Below the pieces are notes generated by a model. That model searched no databases. It worked only from the letters and a program-made list of their open reading frames with translations, and had not been told where the DNA came from. 64,000 nucleotides of DNA from Eublepharis macularius. Lineage: Eukaryota; Chordata; Lepidosauria; Squamata; Eublepharidae. The position numbers and the translations under genes were made by a program. The stretch is taken from the NCBI RefSeq assembly GCF_028583425.1, contig NC_072800.1:11173001-11237000 (forward strand), in the 5' to 3' direction. Shown piece by piece: positions 28,001 to 32,717 of the stretch. Position 1 is the stretch's first letter. Every line of letters begins with the position of its first letter.

Positions 28001-31000
28001 CTGCCTGAGGAAATCAGAACAGCCCCCACTTTCCCAGCTTTTTGTAAATGATGCAAAACCGAACTATTCAAAAAGGCTTTTTACTCAAATGGGAGGGCTG
28101 TATTGTAGGGATGGGGTCTCACATGCTTCGCTAATGAGTTAGGGACCACAGACTTCATCACTATATTGCCTTACATATTATCTGATGCTTTAAATATGTA
28201 CTCCGAGGTACCACCAGTGCTCCAAGTTGTCTAATGTTAGTCCTAGAATTGATTATGTTCTGCTTCAGTATTTTTTCTACTCTGTATTGGATTCTTGCTA
28301 ATACTATGACTTTTAAACTTGTATCTATTTACCCTATGGCATTGTTTATGGAAATGTTCTTGATACTGTACTGTACTGAAATGTACTTGATAGTGATTGT
28401 ACTAATCTCATACTATGTAATCTGCCTTGAGTCTCAGTGAGACAGGTGGACTATAAATGATATAAAATAATACTAAAAAAATCCAAGGATTTCTGAAGTT
28501 GGACATATCATGAAACTATCATTACAAACAAGGTATAAAGTAAGATTTAGAATCCCAACAAACCACAGTTTGATGGGAAGTCTGCATATGTTGTGATAAA
28601 ACTGGAGTTTTTTTAAAAAAAACATGGTATATAATCAATAATTAATGGAGATGCTTGAATGCAGCCACTATGGGAAAAATGGACTCCAAATACTAAAAAT
28701 GAAAGGATATTTATAGCTTAAGCAAGACACAAACACTTTTTAGATAACCACTGCTACTGTTTCTACAGTATGTTCCATTCTCTTTTATTTGTTTTGCTAG
28801 CAGTTTTCATGGGTGTGTTCAATAGTTGTTCAAAAGGCAAAGAATTATAGATAGAGGAAACAAATACTTAATTCTTATTAATGTGGCAAACCTGTGTCAG
28901 AGTATATCAGTCACGTTCCTCTAGGCAAAAAAACCTTTGCCACACAGAATAATTCAGGAATTTTTTGTAAGGAGGAATATGCTACTATGTGAAGCTCTTC
29001 CTTCATCTTCCCTCTTCAGCGTGAAGTAGTACAGACCAACCTGAAGCTTAACAGTGAGAACTCAGCCAAAGTATTTAACTTGTAATTTTTTAAAATTCAA
29101 GATGATGTTGTTAACAAAGGGAAAAAAACAGATTTTAAAAAATATACGTCTTGGCAAAACAGAACACAGGATTCATAGCTTGAACAAAACATTGGCGTAT
29201 ATTAGGATTATTAGAAAATTTAAAATATCCTAAACATTTATATTCTGAAAAGAATCTAGGTCCAAAAGTCATCCATAGACCTCTTCCATGCAAATTTCCG
29301 AGGGATTAATTTCACTGAGCTCACTGGATGTAATCTTGCATAAGACTGTAGTCATTTATTACTGCAGTCCTTTATTATGACCGTATGAACATTTGCTCAG
29401 ATGTAAATCTTGTATGATTCCCTATTTGTTCTTAGGTAAGACCACAACCTTAGTTCACTGTTTGGCTCAGAATGCACAATGATATGCAGCTGTTACTGGA
29501 AGGAGTAAAGAACAAGCAATTTACAATTGTACAAACAGTTGCTTTTTAAAAGGTAACTTAAAAGGTTTACTTTGCAACTCCACCAACATTGTGTGTAATG
29601 CACAAAATGAGTTATTTTCCAGTGAAAAAGTCTTAAATTGCTATGGCTTAAAACTGTCAGGCTGAATCAGTTCTACTCGTTTTAAATATCTCCTCACAAG
29701 AAGTTAAGCAAGGACTACTGGAGAAAATGTGAAGAACGTACTGGTGAAGATGTTTTGGCATTAAAGAATCCCTCAGAATGAAGCTACAGATATCAACATC
29801 ATCTGATTGCCTCCACATGTGAGAAGACTGGTTGTAACAAGTGAAAGCATCAAAGTATTATTCCCTACCCGGGACTCTGAAGATTCTGCTAGTCCAATAT
29901 TTCAATACAACTTGCATCTGATGACAACAACTTCCCTACTGAAAGTTTGACAGACTTATTTTCACAGTTGTCTGTCAAACTTCGAATAGGGAACTTGTCA
30001 TTAAACTGTTTACCTTTCTTTTCCGTCTCTCCTCATCATCAAGATGCTTTTCTTTCTCTTTATCAGATTTCTTCTTCTTTTTCTTCTTCTTTTCTTTATG
30101 TCGCTCTCTCTCATGGTCTGATCTGTCATCGTAGTAACTGGAATCGTGTCCTGATCCCGAAAGCTCAGTCACTTCACTGCCTCCAACTTTCAGTACCAAT
30201 TTCAACGGCTTTTCCAAAGGTTTATCTACATAATCTAAAAGAAAAATGTACAAATGGTAGAGTGTGTCTATAAATAAAAGAATTCTATACTCACATGCTC
30301 CATTGTTTGCTAACTAGCACTATCAGTCCTAATGAATGCTGCGTACAGAAGCCTTATTCATATGATAATCTAAAGATACATGAATTTACTGAGCTGAAGC
30401 TAAGCCGATCTGTGTCTGATAATACAGCCTCTGACAGGAAGGATAACACCCTCACTTATGATAATTCAGCAAGATAATGACAAACTGAAATAAATGCAGC
30501 AGAAAAGAGGATATGGTGCAACAGAAAAGAGGAGTACAGATATTAGGTTCTCCTCTGTTAAAAAAAGCTTAGAATACAGCTCCATGCCTATTATGCAACT
30601 GTTAAAAGGGCCCACACTTGGCTTTGGATCACTTCACACAAAACACTTTGGAGGCATGCATCCAAAACACTACCCATGACCAAGCTTGTAAGAGGGGCCA
30701 ACAGAAGAAAGTCAGCCCCGAGAGCAGGGAGTGTAGATGCCCATAAGAGGCTGACAGACCCTCAGGTCTCCCTATGTAAGAGGGGTGCAGGATTGAAAGC
30801 ACCCAAGGGGCAAGGGGGCCAAAGGTACAGAATCCTCCTTGCCTTTTTCTCCACAGCCCCTTCCCTGTGGGGCACTATTCATAAAGATTTCCAGCACTGG
30901 AGCCAAGCTGGTCAAAGGACTTTGGAGGCTAGATGAGTATGGACGGGAAGGGGGAAAGAGTTCAGCAACTCCCCCCCCCCCGACCCCCCGCAACACACAC

Positions 31001-31605
31001 CTGCAGGAAAGGTTGCCAGCTCAAGGTTGTGCAATTCCTGGAGGTTTTGAGTGTGAAGCTTGGGGAGAATGAGATTTAGGAGAGGAGGGACTTCAGCAGG
31101 GTATAATGCTGCAGTGTCCACCTTCCACAGAACTGATCTCCGTTGCCTGGAGATCAGCTGTAATCCTGGAAGCAAACCCAGGTTGGCCCTTGAGGTAACG
31201 TGTGAATGAATCGAGTGACAAGGGTTGCCAGCTCCAGGTTGGGAGATTCCTGGAGATTTGGAGGGGGATGGAGCCCAGGGAGGGCCAGGTTTGGACCAGG
31301 TTTTCTCCAAGGGATCCCTGTAGCCTGGAGAGCAGTTGTAATTCCGGGAGATCTCCAGCCTCCACCTGGAGGTTGGCAAGCCTCTATCGACCCGAGCCAA
31401 CCACGGGGAGCGGCGCCAGCGGGCGGTGCGCCAGTCCGCGTGTGCGAGCAGCCCGCCCGGGAGCGCGCCTCCCCCTCAGCGCGCCGCCGCTCGGCCACCC
31501 ACCGTCGTAGGCAGCGGCGCCGGCCCCAGCGGCACTGACGGCCGGGGCGGGCGCGGACCTCCATTCGGCTTTCTCCGCCTTGTGCTTCTTATGCTTCTTC
31601 CCCAT
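998..31605 (-). CDS. BRD9: BRD9, bromodomain-containing protein 9 (16 coding exons)
   Basis: BRD9 reads acetyl-lysine on histones and is a defining subunit of the non-canonical BAF (SWI/SNF) remodeller in the nucleus. Coding exons, in transcript order, are 31605-31503, 30234-30014, 24957-24825, 22919-22862, 20771-20627, 18403-18293, 16658-16483, 12652-12520, 10322-10247, 9614-9519, 9096-8964, 7740-7629, 6844-6806, 5251-5152, 2275-2108 and 1098-998. All borders are AG/GT with matching phases, and the sum is 1905 bp (634 residues plus stop). The protein has a Lys-rich N-terminus, the bromodomain (about residues 153-257, acetyl-lysine Asn234 in the TYN motif, gatekeeper Tyr240) and the DUF3512-type C-terminal region. 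No frameshift or stop is seen. Human BRD9 is about 597 residues in its main form; the excess is mostly an Ala-rich insert in exon 1 and an optional 20-codon segment in exon 7. TRIP13 lies head-to-head, as in human. Confidence 0.97.
1425..1664 (-). repeat. tRNA-derived SINE (Squam-like), minus strand
   Basis: Read on the minus strand it begins with a tRNA-like head: TAGTGGTTAGATGG for the A box and GGTTTGAATCC for the B box. A body of CCTCACAGGATTGTTGTG type follows, with a GTGGGCATAAATGAA tail. Family name inferred from memory. Confidence 0.75.
1786..1886. repeat. Fragment of the foldback GTGCTACTGGACTC-type repeat
   Basis: It carries the recurring pieces of this family: a GTGGGTCTGCAGTAG head, AGACCAACAAGG, and a CATAAGCTTTTGAGAGTC end. 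It is diverged and incomplete. Confidence 0.45.
2108..2275 (-). CDS. BRD9: BRD9 coding exon 15 (residues 546-601)
   Basis: Acceptor GCTCAG and donor CTAG|GTAAAT. It encodes KVKKELDHDDNHLHLDETTK, LLQDLHEAQTDRVGSRPSS and NLSSLSNVSERDQHHLG, closely following human. VKKELD has the form of a sumoylation consensus; its use is inference. Confidence 0.96.
2387..2636 (+). mobile_element. Palindromic hAT-like MITE, copy 1
   Basis: It starts CAGGGCTTTTTTTC and ends AAAAAAAGCCCTG. The two inner arms are near-perfect inverted repeats around TGGTCACATGG and CTGATCTCCAGACAGAGG. The flanking 8-bp duplication is too decayed to call. It lies in BRD9 intron 14 just left of a SINE and has no coding capacity. 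Confidence 0.75.
2637..2943 (-). repeat. Sauria-type tRNA SINE with Bov-B-like tail, minus strand
   Basis: On the minus strand the head reads AGCCCCGTGGCGCAGAGTGG and GAGTTCGATCC (B box). The 3' end has a Bov-B-like tail, GGTGCTTGCACAGGGGAC followed by TACCTTTACC. This is the typical squamate Sauria SINE design. It abuts the MITE at its left. Confidence 0.75.
3561..3772. repeat. Foldback repeat, complete inverted dimer
   Basis: Two copies of an AGAGTCCAGTAGCACC unit are arranged head-to-head as an almost perfect palindrome centred near 3650. The right end carries CTACAGACTAACACGGCTAA. A 12-bp direct repeat, GCTCTAAACAAA, is found at both borders. The family is unclassified. Confidence 0.65.
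3857..4056 (+). repeat. 5S rRNA-derived SINE (5S-Sauria type)
   Basis: The head is a 5S rRNA relic. GATCTCATCAGATCTTG, GCTAAAGCAGGGTTGG and TTGGATGGGAGACC follow the 5S internal control region in order. A body containing GGCAATGGCAAACCACC and the tail GTCGCCATAAGTCAGC follow. Such SINEs are known from squamates; this copy is diverged and not a functional 5S gene. Confidence 0.8.
4060..4520 (-). repeat. AT-rich LINE-3'UTR-like stretch
   Basis: A T-rich start on the plus strand followed by 450 bp of AT-rich DNA without SINE or gene signals. It looks like the reverse of an L1-type 3' UTR with a poly(A) tail. Base composition and the leading poly(T) are the only support. Confidence 0.25.
4521..5060. 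other. BRD9 intron 14 stretch without recognised features
   Basis: AT-rich intronic DNA. I see no exon, SINE head or inverted repeat here. Confidence 0.5.
5083..5107 (+). repeat. (TA)n(CA)n microsatellite
   Basis: A short TA run passes directly into a CA run in BRD9 intron 14, about 45 bp past the exon 14 donor. Confidence 0.9.
5152..5251 (-). CDS. BRD9: BRD9 coding exon 14 (residues 513-545)
   Basis: Acceptor TACACAG and donor TTGG|GTAGGT. It encodes IGEPLGDSTSSVLDFLSMKP followed by YDVSLDMSMLSSLG. Human has VGDTLGDSSSSVLEFMSMKS and a YPDVSVDISMLSSLG run, so one residue is missing here. Confidence 0.95.
5368..5580 (+). repeat. tRNA-derived SINE, plus strand, diverged
   Basis: TAGCATCGTGGTTAAGTGG resembles an A box and TGTTTGACTCCC a decayed B box. 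The body with CAGCCTCAGTTCCCC is typical of an old tRNA SINE. Confidence 0.5.
5727..6050. repeat. Foldback repeat with an internally repeated 41-bp unit
   Basis: It has the same outer arms as the repeat at 3561. The centre has expanded: GATGAAGAGAGCTGTGGCTC and CTCGAAAGCTGAC recur about every 41 bp for three to four units. It lies in BRD9 intron 13. Confidence 0.7.
6731..6792. repeat. 62-bp perfect purine-pyrimidine alternation (Z-DNA-prone)
   Basis: Every base from 6731 to 6792 alternates purine and pyrimidine: a GC/GT-rich half, then (AC)n, then GTGTGT. It starts 13 bp into the BRD9 intron that follows micro-exon 13. Confidence 0.95.
6806..6844 (-). CDS. BRD9: BRD9 micro-exon 13 (residues 500-512)
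   Basis: A 39-bp exon with acceptor TTTTCAG and donor AAA|GTAAGT. It encodes RRNIPVKPPDEVK, against human RRNVPMKPPDEAK. Only 13 bases into the following intron begins a 62-bp alternating purine-pyrimidine tract, listed separately. Confidence 0.95.
7629..7740 (-). CDS. BRD9: BRD9 coding exon 12 (residues 462-499)
   Basis: Acceptor TTATCCAG and donor CAG|GTAGGA. It encodes LQEFVRDSGSYSKKIVDDLL followed by DQITGGDHSKTIYQLKQ. Human has VKDAG and HSRTLFQLKQ at the variable positions. Confidence 0.97.
7801..7920 (+). repeat. 5'-truncated SINE (TTAAGTTGTCCTGAAGGG tail)
   Basis: Only the 3' part is present: AAACTGCTCTGAGCGGGC, TTAAGTTGTCCTGAAGGG, CAGTATATAAATC, then a (TTG)n tail. The same tail ends the full SINEs at 13431, 15111, 39995 and 61727. 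Confidence 0.75.
8049..8911. mobile_element. Non-autonomous hAT-like element with 72-bp internal repeats
   Basis: The ends TAGGGCTGTGCA and its reverse CACACACCCCTA are imperfect terminal inverted repeats. They are bordered by GGATAATG and TCCTAATG, a decayed 8-bp duplication. Between 8381 and 8620 are nearly four 69-72 bp G+C-rich tandem units. A unit length divisible by three keeps both strands open over 130-160 codons. No transposase is seen. It lies in BRD9 intron 11. Confidence 0.6.
8964..9096 (-). CDS. BRD9: BRD9 coding exon 11 (residues 418-461)
   Basis: Acceptor TTTTCAG and donor TTAAG|GTATGC. It encodes VTFLSSNSAALSMQNHSIFH, DLKADEMELLYSAYGDETG and IQCAL, matching the human block that ends LLYSAYGDETGVQCAL. 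Confidence 0.97.
9519..9614 (-). CDS. BRD9: BRD9 coding exon 10 (residues 386-417)
   Basis: Acceptor AATACAG and donor AAAG|GTAAAT. It encodes EEETHPVDLSSLSSKLLPGF followed by TTLGFKDERRHK. This is the human sequence except for one residue near the end (RRNK in human). It belongs to the DUF3512-type region. Confidence 0.96.
9698..9745 (+). repeat. Perfect 24-bp tandem duplication
   Basis: Two identical 24-bp units, each GTATGAGATTAG plus TATGAGAATCAC, stand side by side in BRD9 intron 9. The identity suggests a recent slippage event. Confidence 0.95.
10247..10322 (-). CDS. BRD9: BRD9 coding exon 9 (residues 361-385)
   Basis: Acceptor AAGTGCAG and donor AAG|GTAGTT. It encodes IGYLKKNGDGSLVFSVVNPS followed by DPEVE, against human MGYLKRNGDGSLLYSVVNTA and EPDADE. 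The acidic stretch at its end is the least conserved part. Confidence 0.95.
10575..10850 (+). repeat. LINE 3' end (CR1/L2-like), plus strand
   Basis: It opens with the end of a coding region (TGTTCCGCCGGGCCTGTAAG, GAGCTGTTCCGCCAGGCG). The 3' UTR ends GGGCGGTATATAAATTG, followed by (AAAT)n. It is a 5'-truncated copy. Confidence 0.6.
10940..11490 (-). repeat. LINE-derived 3' fragment, minus strand
   Basis: On the minus strand an open stretch reads GEGLLHRGTKLWDAPPGETP and then SPSVAIFLQRVK, a typical non-LTR retrotransposon ORF2 C-terminus. An AT-rich 3' end follows near 10950. A (CA)n run at 11119-11131 interrupts it. Confidence 0.45.
11664..11886 (-). repeat. 5S rRNA-derived SINE (5S-Sauria type), minus strand
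   Basis: Same design as the copy at 3857 in opposite orientation: GACTTATGGCAACCCC tail, GGTGGTTTGCCATTGCC body, and the 5S-like head ending at CACCTGGACTATCC. It lies in BRD9 intron 8. Confidence 0.78.
12520..12652 (-). CDS. BRD9: BRD9 coding exon 8 (residues 316-360)
   Basis: Acceptor TTACAG. It encodes SCIFEPEGNACSLTDSTAEE, HVLALVEHAADEARDRINR and CLPNSK, collinear with human SCMFEPEGNACS to FLPGGK. The donor needed to keep phase with exon 9 is AAG|GTCCAG, a weak GT site whose +3 to +6 bases differ from consensus. A long C-rich stretch follows it in the intron. Confidence 0.93.
12795..13262 (-). repeat. LINE-derived 3' fragment, minus strand
   Basis: On the minus strand it reads GGCCAGGGCCTTTTCGGTCC and a TGGAACTCTATCG block, then a 3' UTR that ends near (AATT)n at 12808. 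Related blocks are common at LINE 3' ends; the family is not certain. Confidence 0.4.
13431..13672 (-). repeat. tRNA-derived SINE with TTAAGTTGTCCTGAAGGG tail, minus strand
   Basis: The minus strand begins with a TAGTGGTTAAGAGC A box and has a B box in GGTTTGATTCCC. The body contains CACAGGGTGATTGTTGTG; the tail is TTAAGTTGTCCTGAAGGG and TATATAAATTG. It is essentially full length, in BRD9 intron 7. Confidence 0.8.
14162..14404 (+). mobile_element. Palindromic hAT-like MITE, copy 2 (exact 8-bp duplication)
   Basis: CAGGGC to GCCCTG ends with the GAAAAGAG duplication on both sides (14154-14161 and 14405-14412). The arms at TGGTCACATGG and GATCTCCAGACAGAGG are inverted around about 14280. It lies in BRD9 intron 7. 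Confidence 0.88.
15111..15360 (-). repeat. tRNA-derived SINE, minus strand (same family as 13431)
   Basis: It has the (ATA)n end, TATACCGCCCTTCAGGGC tail, CCACCTCACAGGG body and a CTTAACCACTACACC head. It has a decayed GGGTTTGATTCC B box. Confidence 0.78.
15574..15742. repeat. Foldback repeat, third copy
   Basis: GAGGAGTTAGCCGGGTTAGT head, AGCCCAGTAACACC core and the AGCTTTCGAGAACCACAG end, then the start of the inverted partner up to about 15742. It lies in BRD9 intron 7. Confidence 0.6.
16483..16658 (-). CDS. BRD9: BRD9 coding exon 7, with an internal alternative acceptor
   Basis: The long form starts after TTCTAG at 16659-16660 and encodes ERLLALKRSMSFMQDMDFSQ (20 residues), then QAALLGDEDITVEEPVPEVV and PVHVETTKKSKKPSKEVI. 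A second acceptor, TTTTCTCAG|CAG, allows a start at 16598 that removes exactly those 20 codons and joins MMSK to QAALLG, the junction of the shorter human isoform. The donor is AG|GTAACA. Confidence 0.95.
17587..17900 (+). mobile_element. Palindromic hAT-like MITE, copy 3
   Basis: Ends CAGGGC/GCCCTG with flanks TTCTTGCA and CTCTTGCA (7 of 8 match). The right arm carries about 70 extra bases (17800-17870) not in other copies. It lies in BRD9 intron 6. Confidence 0.82.
18293..18403 (-). CDS. BRD9: BRD9 coding exon 6 (bromodomain acetyl-lysine pocket)
   Basis: Acceptor TTCCAG, donor AAA|GTAAGA, exactly 37 codons. It encodes ADFKLMCDNAMTYNRPDTVY followed by YKLAKKILHTGFKMMSK. The pocket Asn (TYN, residue 234) and the Tyr gatekeeper (residue 240) are both present, so acetyl-lysine binding should be intact. 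Confidence 0.98.
18840..19165. repeat. Unclassified repeat, copy A
   Basis: It shares blocks with 23700-23970: TTTAAAGGGCAGATGTG, a GTGCTCCCT block, a GGAATCCTG block and GACAATATCC. The ends have an AGCTGTGCA motif, hinting at a DNA transposon. It lies in BRD9 intron 5. Confidence 0.45.
20627..20771 (-). CDS. BRD9: BRD9 coding exon 5 (bromodomain ZA loop)
   Basis: Acceptor TTTCTAG and donor AAG|GTGAGT. It encodes KDPHGFFAFPVTDAIAPGYS, MIIKHPMDFGTMKDKIASNE and YKSVTEFK. The FFAFPV shelf and the PMDF motif of the bromodomain are intact. One difference from human is ASNE for VANE. Confidence 0.97.
20854..21185 (+). mobile_element. Palindromic hAT-like MITE, copy 4, with a duplicated right arm
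   Basis: Flanks are ACAAAGCC and ACAAAACC (7 of 8). The right arm, AACTCCCTCTGTCTGGAG to TTTTCTCTGAG, occurs twice in tandem (about 21000-21070 and 21075-21141). A C run follows at 21165-21174. It lies in BRD9 intron 4, about 80 bp upstream of exon 5. Confidence 0.82.
21400..22340. other. BRD9 intron 4 stretch without recognised features
   Basis: AT-rich intronic DNA. Some T-rich runs could be an old LINE tail, but no diagnostic motif is present. Confidence 0.45.
22345..22427. repeat. Foldback repeat fragment
   Basis: It contains GAGTCTCAAAAGCTTATACC and CTTGGTCTTTAAAGTGCTAC and GGACTCGAATCC, the variant form also seen at 41988 and 63717. Confidence 0.6.
22862..22919 (-). CDS. BRD9: BRD9 coding exon 4 (bromodomain start)
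   Basis: A 58-bp exon with acceptor GCAGCAG and donor AG|GTGAGG. It encodes ENESTPIQQLLEHFLRQLQR, which matches human and forms helix Z at the start of the bromodomain. It is too short to show as an open frame; I found it by looking for the missing segment. Confidence 0.96.
23150..23700. other. Pyrimidine- and GC-rich block of unknown origin
   Basis: C/T-rich DNA with a CCTCGTCCTCGTCCTCATCC micro-repeat, open in several frames. It joins the repeat at 23700. It is probably the inside of a transposable element; no protein family is recognised. Confidence 0.35.
23700..23970. repeat. Unclassified repeat, copy B
   Basis: Shares ordered blocks with 18840-19165 (TTTAAAGGGCAGATGTG, GAGTGCTCCCT, ACAATATCCC), arranged differently, and ends near CAGCTGTGCA. 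Both copies look like relics of one palindromic element. Confidence 0.45.
24590..24765 (-). repeat. Old SINE, minus strand
   Basis: AAACAAGCCTGCAAAGTAAA and TTAGGCTGAGAGAGAATGAC follow the body of tRNA SINEs in this window. The head is lost. Confidence 0.45.
24825..24957 (-). CDS. BRD9: BRD9 coding exon 3 (residues 109-152)
   Basis: Acceptor TATCAG and donor CCTG|GTGAGT. It encodes EEKKRKREKELCDTEGE, then DDFDPGKKVEV and the DPPPDRPVRACRTQP segment that leads into the bromodomain. The exon ends on the first base of a Glu codon. Confidence 0.97.
26918..27095 (-). repeat. tRNA-derived SINE, minus strand, head missing
   Basis: (ACA)n end, TTTATATACCGCCCTTCAGG tail and a CCTATGAGGTGGGTGGGGCT body. 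It stops at CCAAGGTCACCAGC before the tRNA head. It lies in BRD9 intron 2. Confidence 0.72.
27240..28465 (+). repeat. CR1/L2-like LINE fragment (ORF2 C-terminal half and 3' end)
   Basis: An open frame at 27286-27660 reads WLKNNKLKLNPDKTEVMLVG, then LPTFDGVRLTLADSVKSLGV and SRLDYCNALH, the thumb region of a jockey-superfamily (CR1/L2/L3) reverse transcriptase. A stop and a frame change follow. YKALHGLGPAYLRDRLPPYV and AFSVVAPYLWNDLPEEIRTA at 27810-28050 are its C-terminus. The 3' UTR ends with GACTATAAATGATATAAAAT. The palm domain with the catalytic Asp pair is absent. Confidence 0.8.
28470..29930. other. BRD9 intron 2 stretch without recognised features
   Basis: AT-rich intronic DNA upstream of exon 3 and downstream of exon 2 in transcript order. 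I saw no splice-bounded open frame, SINE or inverted repeat. Confidence 0.45.
30014..30234 (-). CDS. BRD9: BRD9 coding exon 2 (residues 35-108)
   Basis: Acceptor TTTTAG and donor AAG|GTAAAC. It encodes DYVDKPLEKPLKLVLKV, the GSEVTELSGSGHDSSYYDD segment, and a run of eight or more lysines followed by DKEKEKHLDDEERRKRK. The basic tract is the BRD9 N-terminal low-complexity region and a likely nuclear-localisation segment (inference). It is nearly identical to human. Confidence 0.97.
31010..31200. mobile_element. TAGGGTTGCC-type MITE, first copy near the promoter
   Basis: GGTTGCCAGCTCAAGG start, CAGCAGGGTATAATGC middle and TGGAGATCAGCTGTAATCC end follow a common squamate palindromic DNA element. 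It lies in BRD9 intron 1; the right end is decayed. Confidence 0.55.
31224..31388. mobile_element. TAGGGTTGCC-type MITE, second copy, overlapping the CpG-island edge
   Basis: AGGGTTGCCAGCTCCAGG and its reverse CCACCTGGAGGTTGGCAAGC form terminal inverted repeats. The inside has GGAGAGCAGTTGTAATTCC. It ends about 115 bp from BRD9 exon 1. Confidence 0.65.
31503..31605 (-). CDS. BRD9: BRD9 coding exon 1 (residues 1-34)
   Basis: Opens with the conserved MGKKHKKHKAE start; the ATG has A at -3 and G at +4. It ends TAC GAC G|GTGGGT, and its last base completes an Asp codon with exon 2, giving YDDYVDKPLE against YEDYADKPLE in human. Between EWRS and AAYD lies an Ala/Pro/Gly-rich stretch absent from human BRD9. 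The exon sits inside the CpG island. Confidence 0.95.
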
Positions 31606-31644
31606 AATGATGACAGGAATGGCCGCCGCGGAAGGCGGTCATGG

Positions 31645-31658
31645 CCGGAAGTGACGTC
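31645..31658 (+). promoter_or_regulatory. ETS-CRE composite site in the divergent promoter
   Basis: CCGGAAGTGACGTC joins an ETS/GABP core (CCGGAAGTG) to a CRE/ATF core (TGACGTC). It lies 40 bp upstream of the BRD9 start codon. A second ETS core is present on the minus strand at 31677-31684. Such composites are well-known activators of CpG-island housekeeping promoters; binding here is inferred. Confidence 0.6.
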
Positions 31659-31699
31659 TGGGCTCGAGAGGAGGCCGCTTCCGGCGCGGCCGGGTTCTG

Positions 31700-31764
31700 T
31701 TCGCTGAGGCGAGGAGCGCGCGGGATTCGAGCGGAGCGGAGCGGAGGTGGCGGCGCCGGCCGGG
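31700..31764 (+). other. TRIP13: Putative non-coding first exon of TRIP13 (start approximate)
   Basis: The plus strand of the CpG island has a good donor, GGCCGGG|GTGAGC, at 31765-31766, and the TRIP13 start-codon exon is preceded by a good acceptor at 37384-37385. Joining them gives a 5' UTR intron of about 5.6 kb. The transcription start is a guess and the donor is inferred. Confidence 0.4.
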
Positions 31765-31871
31765 GTGAGCCGGAGAGGAGCGCTCGGGCCGGGGCCAGGC
31801 CGCCTTCCTCTCCTCAGCGGGCGGGCTGGGCCTCCTTTTGCGCCGCTTTCCCTCCCCAAGAGTCCAGGGGG

Positions 31872-31945
31872 AGGGTTGCCATCCTCCAGGTGGGGCCTGG
31901 AGATCTCCCGGAGTCACAACTGACCCCCGCCCCCCGGGAGACAGA
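31872..31945. mobile_element. TAGGGTTGCC-type MITE fragment on the TRIP13 side
   Basis: GAGGGTTGCCATCCTCCAGG, TGGGGCCTGGAGATCTCCCG and CACAACTGACC correspond to one end of the same family. The other end is missing. Confidence 0.5.
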
Positions 31946-31977
31946 TCCAGGTGGGCAGCCGTGTCTGTCTGTGTGGC

Positions 31978-32150
31978 TGCAGCCGTAGAAAAGAGCGGGA
32001 GCCCAGCAGCACCTAGAAGACGAACACAACGTGAGGAAGGGCGCGGCCGGGTCTGAAGAAGCGCGCTGTGTAACTCAGGAAAGCTCCGACCCTCTCCCCA
32101 TCGTGCTTCGTCTTCTAGGTGCTGCTGGGCTCTTGCTCTTTTCTGCTGCA
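31978..32150. repeat. Foldback repeat, G+C-rich variant
   Basis: GAGCCCAGCAGCACCTAGAAGACGAA and its inverted partner TTCGTCTTCTAGGTGCTGCT flank a 100-bp centre. The layout is that of the 3561 element. It lies just outside the CpG island in the TRIP13 5' intron. Confidence 0.6.
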
Positions 32151-32478
32151 GCTGCCCTCCAGGCCACAGAGATCAGAAAACGGCTGCTTTGGAGAGTTGA
32201 CTCTATGCCGCTCCTTATTTTTTTTTTTAAAAAAAACACATTTTAAAGATTTTCACAGACTTACCTGCCCTGATCATTGCAGTTTGTAAAAATGTATTGC
32301 TAGCTAAGGAAGAGGCGACTCGTTTTTCTCTAACATGACCTGACTTTTCTTTTTACACTCTGTAGCGCCCCCTTTGATCTTTTCGCTGCTGGACATCAAT
32401 GGCCCCATTTTTTTTTGCAGAAAAAATCTAAAAAAAATTTTAATAATAAAAATAATAGTGGTAACATTTGGCTCTATG

Positions 32479-32717
32479 CAGGGCTTTTTTTCTGGGAAAA
32501 GAGGTGGTGGAACTCAGTGGGTTGCCCTCAGAGAAAATGGTCACATGGCTGGTGGCCCCGCCCCCTGATCTCCAGACAGAGGGGAGTTTAGATTGCCCTC
32601 CGCGCTGCTCAGCCGCTCCTCTGTCTGGAGATCAGGGGGCGGGGCCACCAGCCATGTGACCATTTTCAAGCGGTTCCGGAACTCCGTTCCACCGTGTTCC
32701 TGCTGAAAAAAGCCCTG
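32479..32717 (-). mobile_element. Palindromic hAT-like MITE, copy 5 (reverse)
   Basis: It runs from the TTTTTTCTGGGAAAAGAGG end to TGCTGAAAAAAGCCCTG. Flanks are GCTCTATG and GCTCTGTG (7 of 8). The centre is shorter than in other copies. It lies in the TRIP13 5' intron. Confidence 0.85.

Larger units (their letters stand above)
31384..31860. promoter_or_regulatory. CpG-island divergent promoter of BRD9 and TRIP13
   Basis: This is by far the richest G+C and CpG block in the window, against AT-rich flanks. It contains BRD9 exon 1 and the presumed 5' end of TRIP13 on the other strand. It has no TATA box but shows ETS-type CCGGAAG sites on both strands. Head-to-head BRD9/TRIP13 promoters are known from mammals; the exact start sites here are not visible. 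Confidence 0.85.
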
